A stretch of 64,000 nt of DNA from Plasmodium coatneyi (lineage: Eukaryota > Apicomplexa > Aconoidasida > Haemosporida > Plasmodiidae). The translations under genes and the position numbers were made by a program. Under the pieces are notes generated by a model. The model did no database searches. It saw nothing but the letters and a program-made list of their open reading frames with translations, and was not told the origin of the DNA. Positions 12,325 through 24,305 of this stretch are shown one piece after another (position 1 is the first letter of the stretch; each line of letters begins with the position of its first letter). The stretch covers positions 278,501 to 342,500 of the forward strand of contig NC_033558.1 in NCBI RefSeq assembly GCF_001680005.1, written 5' to 3'.

Positions 12325-12777
12325 AACGGTCACTAGCACGGTAGAGGAGACGCACCACACAGACACACACATAACCCTATTGTGTGGGCTCCTTCTTAGT
12401 TGTTCCGTGAAAAGGAAGGTTACCCCATCATTTTTTTTTGTTCCCAACAAGGTAATAACTTTTTCCTTTTTGCATCCAATACAGCTATTTCATATGCTCA
12501 TTACATAATTTTAAGAAAATATTTTTTTACTTTCTTCGTAAATTTTTTTTTTTTTCAAAAATCAAGCATGGTTATGCTGTTTAGGGAAAGGGAAAAGTGC
12601 AGCCCCTCCCGTGGGCACAGGTACTAATGCATGGCACAATTTAAGGGGGGAAAAAAAGGAAAAAAAAAAAAAAAAAAAGAAGACGAAGGAGCGGTGTGCT
12701 ATGAGTGATACATGAGGTAGAATGCATATATAGTGCACTCCAAGCCGATCGGCTCCACCAGGACACTGTTAAAAGGC
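12325..12777. other. Convergent 3' intergenic region
   Basis: Holds the 3' ends of the unknown gene (+) and the eS10 gene (-). AT-rich with T and A homopolymers (A run near 12659-12678). No gene is seen. Confidence 0.4.
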
Positions 12778-13459
12778 CTACTCGAAGGCCCTCTTGTCAT
12801 ACGAGCGACCCCTGCCCATTGGTTGTCTCAGTTCTCTAGAAAATTCCTCTTCCATCTTGGGGGCCCGGTTGACGACCTTCTTTGACAGGGTGGCTGGGAA
12901 AATGGACGGGGGCAGGTGCAGATACTCCCTTAAATATTCGATGCCTACAGAGGGGAAGCAGGATCAAGCAAAAAAAATAAAATGTAGAAAACGATATATA
13001 TGTGACGGTAAAGCAGGGAAGATTTCAATTCGTTCATCTGAACTTCTCATGTCACTCCACGGTGCAGCAACTTACCTTCATTGTTCAGTATAAAGTATTG
13101 GTGCTTCCAGTTGTATTTCTCATCAACGTAATTCCTGCTCTTGAGTGACTTAAGGGTCATCATGATGTGAAGGTTCGGAATATTCAGGTGGGGGTGTCGG
13201 GGGACCTTGGCATCCTTCTCGACAACGATGACTCCCTCTGCGGGAACAATATAGGGGGTGGAAATGTAGCACAGCATATTGGTAGGAGGGCGCAGTGGTA
13301 AGAATGTCATAATAGGAACGCCGTGGCACACAATAATTCACCGGGCAGTGCCCAGCGTGAAAAACACGCTCCTTGGCCGCACGTACCTTTAAATAAGTAC
13401 TCATAAATGAGCTTCTTGTTTTGCTTGGGGATGTAACTGTACTTGTGGTGGGGCAACAT
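12778..13459 (-). CDS. RPS10: 40S ribosomal protein S10 (eS10)
   Basis: Three exons: 13459-13387, 13237-13076 and 12944-12778, all with GT/AG borders and matching phases, giving 133 residues. The spliced protein starts MLPHHKYSYIPKQNKKLIYE and continues YLFKEGVIVVEKDAKVPRHP, then IPNLHIMMTLKSLKSRNYV, the WKHQYFILNNEGIEYLREYL block and LPPSIFPATL. This follows eukaryotic eS10 along its whole length (human IPNLHVMKAMQSLKSRGYV). eS10 sits in the head of the small ribosomal subunit. It is divergent from the RPL11 gene across a 1.9-kb gap. The C-terminal Gly/Arg tail is short, ending in KRAFE. Confidence 0.97.
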
Positions 13460-15203
13460 CTTTTCCAAGAGATTCAGTTAAACGTAATAGGGAAAAAAAA
13501 AAGGAAGCGAATTCTCCGTGGAGTAGTAAAACTTTGTTAATGATTCGTAAGGGGAAGGCGATAAGCTGAGATTGTTTTGTTTTTTTTTTTATTTGTTTTC
13601 CTTTGCTTTTATTTGCCTCTTCTCTTTTTTGCGTTGTATGTTTGGATAATTATAGCAATTTATCAGTTGACCAGTTTGGATTTTTTTTTTTTTTTTTTTT
13701 TTTTCTACCAGAAAAAGCGCTCCTTTTGTTTTTCCTCACATTCGGGGATATTCCAAATAAAGGAGGGGAATACGCGATCTAGTGGGGGACTGTGTTACGC
13801 ACAGCGAAGTGGATATATTATGCGAACTACATACTGCCTTTTTCCCTTGGTGACCCAAAACTGTTGCGCACTTTTTTTTTTTTTTTTTTTTCCTATGGTT
13901 CATCGCTCCATCTTTGGGGGTTATTTAGCGGGGGCAGGGAATTTCCCCCTCTCATCCGTCACTTGGGGGAAAAAGAAAAAGCTGCATAGCGTTGGTGGCG
14001 GGCGTAAGCAATATAAAACGGTGAAGATATACCCTGTATATGGGGAAGGGGATATAGCCGCTCCCGATGGCGAAACAATATTTCCCCCTCATCTTCAGGG
14101 CCCCTTGACCGGTGCGTTATATTTTCTAAGGTGGAAGAAAGTGTCCCTTGCCAACCCCTCTCCCCACTAAATTCACCCACAGCGCATTCTGCTACCATCC
14201 AGCCCCCTTGGGATTTCTTTCTTTTTTTTCTTACCAATATGATTTAAGCATATTATCAGAGGAAGTGAAAGTAACTTTAATTGACATGTTGGAACTGCCT
14301 CATCCATCGTATTGAATTATATTCCCCTTTTCCTTTTCTCTACATGGGTACCTCCTCTCTGTAACTACGCCTGGAAAAAGGTGCATAGGAAAATGGTACA
14401 TTATACATACAATATACTTGTCCCTGACCTTGGTGACGGTGCAGGGCCGACCCCTAAACCTTGGCAGAAGCGCAACAACCATGTGTGAATAGGAGGGGGG
14501 GATCCAGGATCCTTTCTCTGCCCCCACTAAATTGCCGACGCACCGTTGAGAATAATTCCCCTATGGGTAAAGGGACTTTCACGTGAGGTTTTCTTCTTCC
14601 CAAAGGAAGGGGGAGTCGCCAAAGTTTACGGTCCCCCATTATGCTTCTAACATGGGGGGGGAAGTTGCCCCGGTCGTCGGTACGAAGTATATGCGGATCG
14701 CGCATCGCATCTTGCTGCTCCTATTTATATTAACCTTGTTTTTTCCGTGGGATAATTAAAAAAAAAAAAAAAAAACATTAAAATACAAATGAATAGTTGA
14801 CCCGAACGAGCCGCGTGTTCCCTTCTCGCCACGAGAAAAGTAAAAAAAAAATAAACACGCTTCCGTCACTTTTGTTGCTTTATTATTATTTTTTTCCCCC
14901 GCGAAGTTTTTTCTTTTTCCATTTCCACGTCAACCAAACGAGCAGATCACCTGTGGGTATTCCATAAAGGCCACTTTTCTTTTTTTTTTTTTTCATTTCG
15001 GAAGGACGAAAAGCGAAAGAGTATTATCCTTGCGTCCAAGTGAACAAAACAGTGAACACCACGCTGCGGATCCGCGCACAGAGGAAAGGAAAAGCTACCC
15101 AATTTTTTTCACCACCGGAAGGGCTGTTGTGCTATCAGCTTTGCAATTCTCCCTGAACCACTCAACAGTAACAGAAACGACAACATAATACCCCAATTGG
15201 GAG

Positions 15204-15241
<38 letters not shown>

Positions 15242-15343
15242 TTGCTCGAAAGGAAGAGCATACAAATCAGCTCACCAGCTATCAGGACCCTCCGAAAATA
15301 CTTCCCCCTTTTTTAAAAGGTCACCATTTACGAGGTACTCAAG
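13460..15343. promoter_or_regulatory. Divergent promoter region between two ribosomal protein genes
   Basis: 1.9 kb with no supported gene. It contains T runs near 13681-13704, 13871-13890 and 15211-15240, an A run near 14758-14775, and stretches of mixed sequence. As a divergent spacer between two ribosomal protein genes it must carry both promoters and 5' UTRs; poly(dA:dT) tracts are typical of such Plasmodium promoters. Confidence 0.5.
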
Positions 15344-16020
15344 ATGGAAAAAAAAGAGGATAATGTTATGCGGGAGATTAAGGTCAACAAGTTGGTCCTA
15401 AACATTTGCGTTGGAGAGGTAAGCACCATCGGCGGAAAAATATATGCGGGCTGACGCTTCTTCATAACGGTTACGCGGAACAGCTACGCGGAACACTCCT
15501 ACACAACGCTTACGCGTAACCCTCCTGGGCAATCGCAATAACCTAATCGCTTTCCCTTCTCTCCCCCCTGCAGTCAGGAGACAGGCTCACCAGAGCGGCC
15601 AGAGTGCTAGAACAACTGACGGAGCAGAAACCCATTTTTGGAAAATGTAGGTTCACCATTAGATCCTTTGGTGTCAGAAGGAACGAAAAGATTTCTTGCT
15701 TCGTAACGGTGAGAGGAAAGAAGGCGTTGGAAATTTTAGAGAAGGGACTCAAGGTGAAGGAATATGAATTGAGAAGGAAGAATTTCTCTGAGACGGGAAA
15801 CTTTGGCTTTGGTATTCAGGAGCATATCGACTTAGGCATAAAGTACGACCCATCCACTGGTATCTATGGTATGGACTTCTACGTCCACCTGTCCAGGCCA
15901 GGATACAGGGTCACCAGAAGAAGGAGAAAACGATCCACCATTTCCAAGACGCACAAGGTAACAAAGGACGAGGCGATGAAATGGTTCCAGACTAAATTCG
16001 ATGGTATTTTACTCAAGTGA
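15344..16020 (+). CDS. RPL11: 60S ribosomal protein L11 (uL5)
   Basis: Two exons: 15344-15418 and 15574-16020, joined in phase 0 across a 155-base intron (GTAAGC...CTGCAG). The product is 173 residues. Exon 1 encodes MEKKEDNVMREIKVNKLVLN plus ICVGE; exon 2 begins SGDRLTRAARVLEQLTEQKP and includes the uL5 landmarks FTIRSFGVRRNEKISCFVTV, FGFGIQEHIDLGIKYDP and the C-terminal basic helix. uL5 contacts 5S rRNA and the P-site tRNA in the central protuberance. The short first exon with an early intron is common in Plasmodium ribosomal protein genes. Confidence 0.98.
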
Positions 16021-16141
16021 GCGAAGCAGGTTCAGTGGGCAAAAGTAGGTACGGAACGCACCGTGCCACGTGTGTATGCACCACGTATGTGAACGTACTA
16101 ACACTTAAACCGATAATCCCATGTGCTGGGCGAAGTGAAGG

Positions 16142-16172
<31 letters not shown>

Positions 16173-17630
16173 TTCTTTTCCCGGCGACCGAACCGAAAGC
16201 GTGGACAAACCACTCTGCGCAGACCCACACGCCGCATTCTGCATTGCGTAAAAAAAAAAAAAAAAAGGAACCAGCCATGGTCCAAAAAGGAACTTTTTCT
16301 CCATCTATCCCCTTTTAAATGAAGCATCTATCGCATTAAAAAAAGGAAACTCTTTTTTCCCCCTCCCGCCCAAATTGAACAAATGAGTTTGGTATAATTG
16401 CGAGCAGGCGAAACGCTCCACACTGGACATTACCCAGATCGGAAAAAAAAAAAAAATGAGGAAAAGGGCGTAGCAACGGATCACGCGGGCTGCCTCTTTT
16501 CGGTTTGGTTATGTCCTTTCCCCTAGGCAGCAGATCATCATCCTATTTTTCTGCCCTTCTTTTTGTTCTCTCTATGTTGGTGCCATTCTGTCTGGGGACG
16601 ATCCATTGGGGGAGGGATGTTACAGGGTTCAGGGTTGGACTACGCTACACCCACCCACTTGATATTGCTCCATCTAGGAGGGTTGAACTCATCGAAGGGG
16701 TACGGGGAGTAGGAAAAAGTTAATGTTCCATTTATGTGAGGACCCCCTTGGAGGTGGCTTCCCCTTTTTTTTTTCCATCACCTATTGTAGGCACTTTATT
16801 TTGCTACATTTTTTTTCTTTTTTTTTTTTGAGCAGCTTAACAATTTATGTCCAATCTGTGCGCCAAATGTGCGACGTAGAAAAAGGAGTTCACCACCCCA
16901 GGGGACGAACTCTACGAATGGAAAAGGGGACAAATGTGTAAACACCCCACTGTTGGAGTTCTGATGTCACCACGCACGTGCCACTCCGTGAGGGAAAATA
17001 AGCAGGTGCAACGCGCACCTATGTGTGTACGTGCATACACATGTACATACATACATGCGCTTGTTTCTGTTTTTTTTTATTTTTCTTCTATTTTATTTTT
17101 TTTTTATTTTTTTTTATTTTCCCCTTCCGAACGAGCAACCCAAACGCGTGCACACGAAGCGTCTGCAGAGGGGCAAAGCCAACGGCGAACAGGAAAAGCG
17201 GTGTGCATGTAAAAGTGAAGCAAGCACAGGAGGAGCGGCCCGAGCAGCTGTGACGAGCCAAGACCAACAGTGCGTGACGCCGTTCTTTTCAGTCACCGTG
17301 CGTCGAACAGACGTCCCCCCCATAACGCAACACTGTTCAGGGGTAACCCGTGTGTTCCCCGAGGAAGGGTCGTTCCAAAAAAAAAAAAAAAAATACATAG
17401 GCACATAAGTACATACATGCTCACATGCGTATGTAGATACCCACAGATAAACGGCTTCACGTGGGGAAAAAAAAAAACCCTTTCGCTGGAGGTGGATATC
17501 GAAAGGGCGAATTTAACACCTAACCGAGGAAAGACCAACTGGAACGAAGGGACGACGTAATAAGTAAACACCCCTCCATTATCCCTTCCCTACCTTGTCA
17601 CAGTTGCACCGGTAGACAGATCAGCTGCAT
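16021..17630. other. Intergenic region, RPL11 3' to CDC50 5'
   Basis: 1.6 kb with no convincing gene. It holds homopolymers (T run near 16147-16174, A run near 16250-16266, T-rich 17069-17120, A run near 17378-17393) and CA/TA-rich microsatellite (acatacatacatgc near 17040). Confidence 0.4.
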
Positions 17631-19194
17631 ATGATGAACCGCCGAAATGGGACAAATGCGAGAGGGAAAGACACAAAATCAGTAGCGCTGAAGGAGTCGG
17701 ACCCTCCTCAACAAAACGAATCTCTCAGACAGGGAGATATCGATAAAAAAGGGGAAGCCTCCCCGGCAGGTAGACCAACCAAGCCAATCAGATCAGTGCA
17801 GCACGATGGAGACACACCACCAAGGAGTTATCCCCATGGAGGGCACTCCCCCCTAAACGGGAAGAAAGAACACCACCTTACCAACATGAAGGAACATTTC
17901 AACTACCTTAACGGAGGTACGAATAAGGACGCCGTGGAAGAACATTTAAACAAAAGGGTACTACCCGAACGAGGGGAGGTCGCCGCGGTGGAGGGAGTTT
18001 CCGCCCCGTGGCACCGCACCCCGTCTTCATCCCTAAACCTGGATAAGACAAAAGAGGATAACCCAAGTTGGAAAAACGCAGAAGAAAAAAAAAAAAAAAA
18101 AAAAAATACATCTCTATTTGAAAAATTCAAACAACAAGAATTGAATTCAAAACAACGTTCATGGACCCCCATCGGATTAATCATAGCTTACACAAGTGTC
18201 TCTGTAACATTTATAATGTTGGGTGTGCTACTCATTGCCTTGTCTGCCACGAGGAAGGAGTGTAGAGTGCCCTACGGGGGGCAGGACGCAGACACACAAT
18301 CCATACAATTAGAGATCAGCGAAGCCTTCTGCCAGGGACCCGCAAGGCCATTCCACAAACACGCCTACGTCTACTACGAGCTGCACAATTTTTACCAAAA
18401 CCATAAGAAGTACCTCATTTCCAAATCGCACAGCCAGTTGATGGTATGTAGGGGCGTGCCAGTGACACACTGACGACATCCTGGTGTGGTGTTCTTGACG
18501 CACTGACGACATCCTGGTGTGGTGTTCATAGCGCCCTTATAAAACCTTTTCCACACCGCCCCTTTTTCAGGGCACCGTATACACCCGGCCAGACGACCTC
18601 GCACAGTGCTTCCCCATCGCACAGAACAAGGAAGGAAAGGTGCTGCACCCGTGCGGCCTCATCGCACGGAGCGTCTTCAACGATACCTTCACCTTATACA
18701 GAGATAAAACACACAACGAACAGATCGAACTTGACGAATCGAAAGAAGCAATCACCTGGTACAGCGACCTCAATAAATTTAAAAATCCATCACAACAACA
18801 AATGGACGAAAATAAAGAACAAGTGGACTTTTGGCTCATGAAACAGAACTATATTAGTCTCCTTAACATGAGCGAAAAAAACGGGTTCGGTGTAGAGAAC
18901 TCTCACTTCATCGTCTGGATGAAGACAGCTGCTCTGTCCGAATTTCGCAAAAGGTACGCTAGACTCAATCAGGAACTTGTCTTACCAGTCTACGTTAAAA
19001 TAGAAAATAATTTCCCCGTGAAGAAATTCCATGGGAAGAAATATCTTGTCATAGCAGAGGGCTCCGTCTTCGTGAACGAGAAATCCCGCTCCTTCGGCGT
19101 ATTATACGTCGTCATAGGGGTTGTGTCCCTCTGCATTGCCCTGTGTCTTGTGTATAACCAGTTGAAGCGGCCTCGTCTCATGGGGCACATTTAG
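17631..19194 (+). CDS. LEM3/CDC50 family flippase beta subunit
   Basis: Two exons, 17631-18443 and 18571-19194, phase 0, product 478 residues. The first ~150 residues are charged and low complexity, ending in a Lys run coded by a long A tract near 18086-18108. Then the CDC50 core begins: SKQRSWTPIGLIIAYTSVSV with TM1 at about residues 178-207, the lumenal YYELHNFYQNHKKYLISKSH motif, HPCGLIARSVFNDTF, the WMKTAALSEFRKRYARL block, and a second TM near residues 440-462. CDC50 proteins are the obligate partner of P4-ATPase lipid flippases, needed for their exit from the ER. The N-terminal extension is longer than in human CDC50A. From memory the P. falciparum orthologue in this gene order is one of three CDC50 genes. 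Confidence 0.93.
18468..18527. repeat. Two-copy 33-base tandem repeat in the CDC50 intron
   Basis: The 27-base block starting cactgacgacatcctggtgt occurs at 18468-18494 and again at 18501-18527, so about half of the 127-base intron is a tandem duplication. Confidence 0.85.
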
Positions 19195-20025
19195 CACCCT
19201 CCTCTGTAATAGGTGGTTGCCAAGATGGGACGCGGTAATGCCTCCCATTAAAAAGGAGAAAATAAAATGTGAACTTAACGTTCCTTAAAATTATACCGCA
19301 CTACTGAACAGCCCCCACACCAACCATCCACTTTGGAAAAATGGGCTCGTTTTTTTTTTTTTTTTGTCTACCCATGCGAATACCACCACATATATTCGTT
19401 CATTTGCTACTCTTTCAATCCGTCCATACGGTTATTCATTTCTTTTTTATTTTCTTTATTCTGTTTTGACGTTTTAAAATTTCCCTCGAGGCGCTGCTCT
19501 GCTTTAATTCTTGGGGGAGGGGTGCATGTCTGCGCGCCTACATGACTCATGCCACCCCAACACATATACGTCATCGATTTTTCTTCCACCAAGTGGTAGA
19601 CGGACGACACGCCATGTTGTTCTCATATGAAGTAATCCTCGAGAGGAACGGACCAAACTGAGGGATCTACCCATCCCTACCTTCACAGAGTCATTCGTAA
19701 AATAACCCCAGCAAATGGGGTAGACTCACCATGGGACACATCCCTCCTGTGTAGGGAAAAAAGAATCCCACTGCGGGATCTCCGTTCGACCCACTTTTGA
19801 AGGGGTTTTCGGTCCACGCCACGCGGGTGACTACATGCCTAGGTGGATACATTTTTATATGCCCTCCTGCGCCTCCCTTTTGCATGCGCTTGGCACGCGC
19901 TTGCTCCAGGGGGGGGCTTCCCATTTCGTTCCGGTCAACCCTTTGAAGCGCCAACCGACCAGCAGAAAAGGGGCAATAAAGAAGGAAAAAACGAAAAAAA
20001 ATGAAATGAAAAAAGGAGGTAAAGG

Positions 20026-20056
<31 letters not shown>

Positions 20057-20555
20057 GGGAAAAAGAAAAGTGGAAAAACCGCGTTAGCGTCGTTAAGCTT
20101 CCAGTGCAATGCACTGACCAACCCAGTACGATTCGCCGACCCATCCCTATATCGTCTCGTTTAGTCAACTGCGTTACATTCTCATTGTACCCCCACCCTA
20201 TCAACCCAAAGAAGTTATTCTCCTCCTACGATGAAGTGACACTTTTGAGGTTCTACGTGCTCGCTGGGTGTTTTTTTTTTTTTTTTTTTTTTTTTTGTGC
20301 TTCCTTTTTTTGGCTAGCATCTCTGCGACGCACGTAGACGTGGGGACACCCAAGCGAATGCGGATCAGCGTTCGTGGGGGCGGAAAATACAGGGGTGAAG
20401 GCGCTTGGAGGGGGGAGCATGCGAAGCGCCATCGGGGAAACAAAGGGGGGCAGGTACAGGATCAGCTACAGGGGGAAATAAAATAGTGAACAAAGGGACA
20501 GCGACGGAACCACTGACAGAACGCGTGCCCCACCAGTAACGCCATCTCCACCAAA
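19195..20555. other. Intergenic region with poly-A and poly-T tracts
   Basis: 1.36 kb between two same-strand genes. Contains an A run near 20028-20053 and a T run near 20271-20297. No gene is supported. Confidence 0.4.
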
Positions 20556-23500
20556 ATGGCGCCAGTTCCACTTGTCGCCCTAGTGGCGTACCTCTCCCTC
20601 TCGCAACGCACAAGCAGCAATGTGGTAGTCCACCCGTCACTCACAGACTTTTTCGTTGAACGCATCGGGGATCACATCTTCACCTCGTTCGACAACGTGA
20701 TTAGCAAAAGGCTATCCTCCCCCAGCTGTTCCAGTTCGGCAGACACGAGCTGCCACCTGGTCCACGCGGGGGCCATCGGCTGTGCAGATGAACAGACCGG
20801 TCAGGACACCAAACAGCAGACAATCAAGAGGAGAGAGAAAAAAAAAGTTACCTATAACGAACAGGACGACGAGAAATATACTTACCTGCACACTACGCCG
20901 TTCTATGCGATTCCAAGGGAGGGAACATATCCAACTAGTAGAGAATGGGAAAATGAGGAGGATAAAAGCAGTGAAAAGGAACCTGCAAAGAACAAAGACG
21001 GAAGGAATGTTTGGATGAAGGGCTTCCACTTCTTGGTGGACGTATTCACATCCATCACGAGGAAGAAGCAACATCCAATAAACACCTCGAAGAAGCTACC
21101 CCCATCTTATTTTATCAATTATAGAAGAACGAACATAGTAGGTGACACCAGTGAATTCAGCAACAAACCTACCAAGTATAATTTTAAAGGCCTGTTCATA
21201 GGGGAACACCTGAATGACGCAAAAAACTTTTCTTTTCTTTCGCCACTTTCTTTAGCCATTGATGAAATAGACTTCAACCAGATCTTCATGCAGGCGTGGG
21301 ACGTGGACTCCTACTCGAGTTACGTCTTTTTGGATAACGCGGATTTGCTCGGGGTGGGGAAAGACAAGAAAAAGAAAGCCGAGGGTTCCCCTGGGGGGAA
21401 TGTCTCCGTTGGGAAGGAGGAAAAGAGCAGCAACCTCTCACAAGCAGCCGCAACTCCTACTTCGAGTAGAGCCGACGGATGGGTGGGCAACATCCAGTCT
21501 ATCCTGGACCTCTCCAACAACGGGAAGGAAGAACACCCCCCTAGCAAGCACCCCAGTGAGGGTGAACATACCGATGAGGTCACTCCCCCGCAGGTAAACG
21601 AAACAGACGCAGAAGAAAAAAAAAAACATGTAACAGGAAAGCACGTCACACCAAACACCATAAAGAAAATTTTAAACAGGTTAAGGATACCATCCGAAAC
21701 GAGCAACTATGATGGGATGGTAAAAACAAACAGACAGATGAAAGTGGGGATATGTACAAGGCAAAGTAGGGCAGGGTCCCTACTCCAATTAGTACTAAAG
21801 AAGACACTAGTCAGTAGTTCCCCTTATAGAAAACACCTTAAGGGGAAGGGGAAAAAACACACGGATCATCCCCCCTTCACGTGTGCATTCTTCCGCTCGG
21901 TTAACCATTCCGAGGTTGTCCTTTTTTTTGAAAAAATTACATCCCCCAATGGGATCACCCCAGGGAAGACAACCTGGAACGAACAAACACCGAACGGAAG
22001 GGACTTCACAAAAGAAGTATTCAAACTGAAAAGTAGTGCATTATACAAAAAGTGGTCTAACAGAAACAACCACCACAGCAGAGGATTCACCGATATTATT
22101 TCTACGAACCCATTAAAGAATCTAACTGTGCATGCAAATTATGAGTACAAAAAGAATCTTTTCAAACTGCATGCAGATTACAATGGCATAAGTAAAAGCA
22201 TCATGGTTGTGCGGAGTTATGAGAAGAAGGCTCTCCTAAAGTTCATCTTCCAGGTGGACATATGTTACAATGAACTCTACGTGGATAACGCCGTTCAGAT
22301 GCGCTACGTGAACTCGGACGTAAAGCCCAATTTGATCCTGAGGGGCAAGTGGAGTTGCTGTACTCTGGGGGGTCCGCACCATTTTTACAACGACAGAAAC
22401 AACAAGGTGGATTCTCAACAGGTGGGTGGAGTAGACGAACCAGTAAGAGGTGACGGAGGAGGTGCACCTCCGCATGAATCCCCCCAACCGGAAACGGACA
22501 CGGGAAAAATCTACTGGCACGAACAGATTCTGAACAACAAAGTAGAACCTGCGGAACGGTACAAGAGACTCAAATCCTTATCCTTGGAAAATCCCCGTTT
22601 GGAGGAAATTAGAGAGAGGACATACTGGATGGACAGGCATGTGCGTAACAGTGGGGACGTCCTCCTATTATCCACGAAAGGATCAGTGGAATTCAAAACG
22701 CCGGTCGTTGTTAGCGATCTGTATGTGCGTCTGCACCCGAACCCGCTTTACAGATCCGCCTGCGGGGGGAAGGTAAATGCACAGGAGACCCTATTGGATG
22801 CATGCAAACAGGGAAAGCCATACAACATGCACGTCCTTTTTAACTTCTACCTTAACAAAAGCAAGAAATACTCAGCGGCGTTGGAGATTTACGTAGAAGC
22901 CCTACACCATGAAAACCGTCACAGATACTACACCGTCCGACAGTCCCCCGGACATACGAACCCACTAAACGTGATGACTCTGCTCAAGGGGAACATAAAT
23001 CAATACAGAGTTAATAAAATAGAAATAGAATATTCGTTCAATCCTCACCCACTTGTACAACGAGAGGAATCCATTCACCACAGCAGGTTGCCCTTCCTCG
23101 TGTCAGTGTGTAATATAACGACGAACCAAAGTCAGAAGGTCTACAACTACGTGCCTACGTTTTTCGTGTCCAGGGGAGACTTCCTCCTGGTGCTCAGTCG
23201 AATCGAGCCCAACGAGGGGGAAACACCAGACACAACTGGCACGACGGGCACGGGCAGCACCACCAGCGCGGAAAGGAACCACAACAACAAGCACAACAGA
23301 TTCATCAGCAACACTTCCTTCTCAATTTTCACCTCGCTGAGCGAACCCATTTTCTGGGCGCACATAATGCAGCTCCGCTGCGGCGTTAGCCAATGTCATT
23401 ATGATCAAACCACTGAACGATTTTTGGTGACCACCTTGGGAGGACGACAGGAAGGGATGACACAAGTTAGCCAAGAGGTAATCCCTCAGAGACGGCTCTT

Positions 23501-24305
23501 CCAACCCAACGCACACATCGTCCCATCCATAAACGGAAAAAACATAGCAGAAGGAGAAGACGCTGAGATGAGCGAAATTCAGAAGGCGTATCTAGACCTC
23601 CTAGAGAGGGGGCAACCAAGTGAGTCGCAACAACCAAGTGGCCGAATGGGCGAGACGAACCAGACGACCACCCCCAATGCAGCCAATACGGCCAATGCGG
23701 CCAATGCGGCCAGTGAACCCAGACCCCCCCAACTTACCCCACCACGCAAAGAGCAGATCGTGGCTTACGACATGACCAACATGCTCAACCTCGAGCACAC
23801 CCAGAAGAGGTATATCATCCCCCCGTACCGAAAGGGAATATACATATGTCTGGAAAGTAAAAGGAACCAATTAGTGTATGACCCGAATGACTACCTGTTC
23901 TACCGGAAGAGAAGCGAAAAGATCAATGTAGGTAACGACACTAGAGATGCTATGCCAGCCATGTGGATCTACTCAGCTCTCCTACCAACAGAAAGTGCCC
24001 TTCTGGACCTCTCCTTCCTCACGAAAAATAAGTTTACCCTGAAGATGGTCCAAACGAATGACACCAAAGTTTACTTCAAAAACATCATACCGTTGACTCG
24101 TTACGAGGATTATACGAATATAGAAAAACACTACAGCGAGAACGTCATAAAAATCAGCTTCATCGACTTAAAGCAGAATGGGTTCATGTCTGACCTGCTG
24201 GGCCAAACTATTGACAGCCAACTTTACAGGGCCAAGGTGATCGAATTTCTTAAGAGCAAGTTCAGCACAGTCGTGCAGTTCGCTTCGGAGGACATGGGGA
24301 GCTAA
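20556..24305 (+). CDS. Large secretory-pathway protein, possible PIG-T/GPI16-like GPI-transamidase subunit
   Basis: A single-exon frame of 1,249 residues from ATG 20556. A short hydrophobic leader (PLVALVAYLSL) suggests ER entry. Several blocks resemble PIG-T in the right order: FLSPLSLAIDEIDFNQIFMQ (compare LFPKALGQL...ELHLSF), ICTRQSRAGSLLQLVLKKTL (compare PCSSKAGLSVLLKADRLF), KKWSNRNNHHSRGFTDII before NPLKNLTVHAN (compare DWSLFRMFSRTL...CPLASESRVYV), NYVPTFFVSRGDFLLVLS, CHYDQTTERF (compare HYQPAQDRL) and QKRYIIPPYRKGIY. PIG-T is a structural subunit of the ER complex that attaches GPI anchors. Against this, the usual C-terminal membrane helix is not visible, and long low-complexity inserts dilute the match. 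The alternative is a Plasmodium-specific secreted protein. The alignment is by eye only. Confidence 0.5.
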   Translation: MAPVPLVALVAYLSLSQRTSSNVVVHPSLTDFFVERIGDHIFTSFDNVISKRLSSPSCSSSADTSCHLVHAGAIGCADEQTGQDTKQQTIKRREKKKVTYNEQDDEKYTYLHTTPFYAIPREGTYPTSREWENEEDKSSEKEPAKNKDGRNVWMKGFHFLVDVFTSITRKKQHPINTSKKLPPSYFINYRRTNIVGDTSEFSNKPTKYNFKGLFIGEHLNDAKNFSFLSPLSLAIDEIDFNQIFMQAWDVDSYSSYVFLDNADLLGVGKDKKKKAEGSPGGNVSVGKEEKSSNLSQAAATPTSSRADGWVGNIQSILDLSNNGKEEHPPSKHPSEGEHTDEVTPPQVNETDAEEKKKHVTGKHVTPNTIKKILNRLRIPSETSNYDGMVKTNRQMKVGICTRQSRAGSLLQLVLKKTLVSSSPYRKHLKGKGKKHTDHPPFTCAFFRSVNHSEVVLFFEKITSPNGITPGKTTWNEQTPNGRDFTKEVFKLKSSALYKKWSNRNNHHSRGFTDIISTNPLKNLTVHANYEYKKNLFKLHADYNGISKSIMVVRSYEKKALLKFIFQVDICYNELYVDNAVQMRYVNSDVKPNLILRGKWSCCTLGGPHHFYNDRNNKVDSQQVGGVDEPVRGDGGGAPPHESPQPETDTGKIYWHEQILNNKVEPAERYKRLKSLSLENPRLEEIRERTYWMDRHVRNSGDVLLLSTKGSVEFKTPVVVSDLYVRLHPNPLYRSACGGKVNAQETLLDACKQGKPYNMHVLFNFYLNKSKKYSAALEIYVEALHHENRHRYYTVRQSPGHTNPLNVMTLLKGNINQYRVNKIEIEYSFNPHPLVQREESIHHSRLPFLVSVCNITTNQSQKVYNYVPTFFVSRGDFLLVLSRIEPNEGETPDTTGTTGTGSTTSAERNHNNKHNRFISNTSFSIFTSLSEPIFWAHIMQLRCGVSQCHYDQTTERFLVTTLGGRQEGMTQVSQEVIPQRRLFQPNAHIVPSINGKNIAEGEDAEMSEIQKAYLDLLERGQPSESQQPSGRMGETNQTTTPNAANTANAANAASEPRPPQLTPPRKEQIVAYDMTNMLNLEHTQKRYIIPPYRKGIYICLESKRNQLVYDPNDYLFYRKRSEKINVGNDTRDAMPAMWIYSALLPTESALLDLSFLTKNKFTLKMVQTNDTKVYFKNIIPLTRYEDYTNIEKHYSENVIKISFIDLKQNGFMSDLLGQTIDSQLYRAKVIEFLKSKFSTVVQFASEDMGS

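Noticed and set aside
13577..14170. 197-codon + strand open frame beginning with a Phe-rich stretch
   Set aside because: Built from T-tract translation (Phe runs) between two ribosomal protein genes; no domain and no supporting structure.
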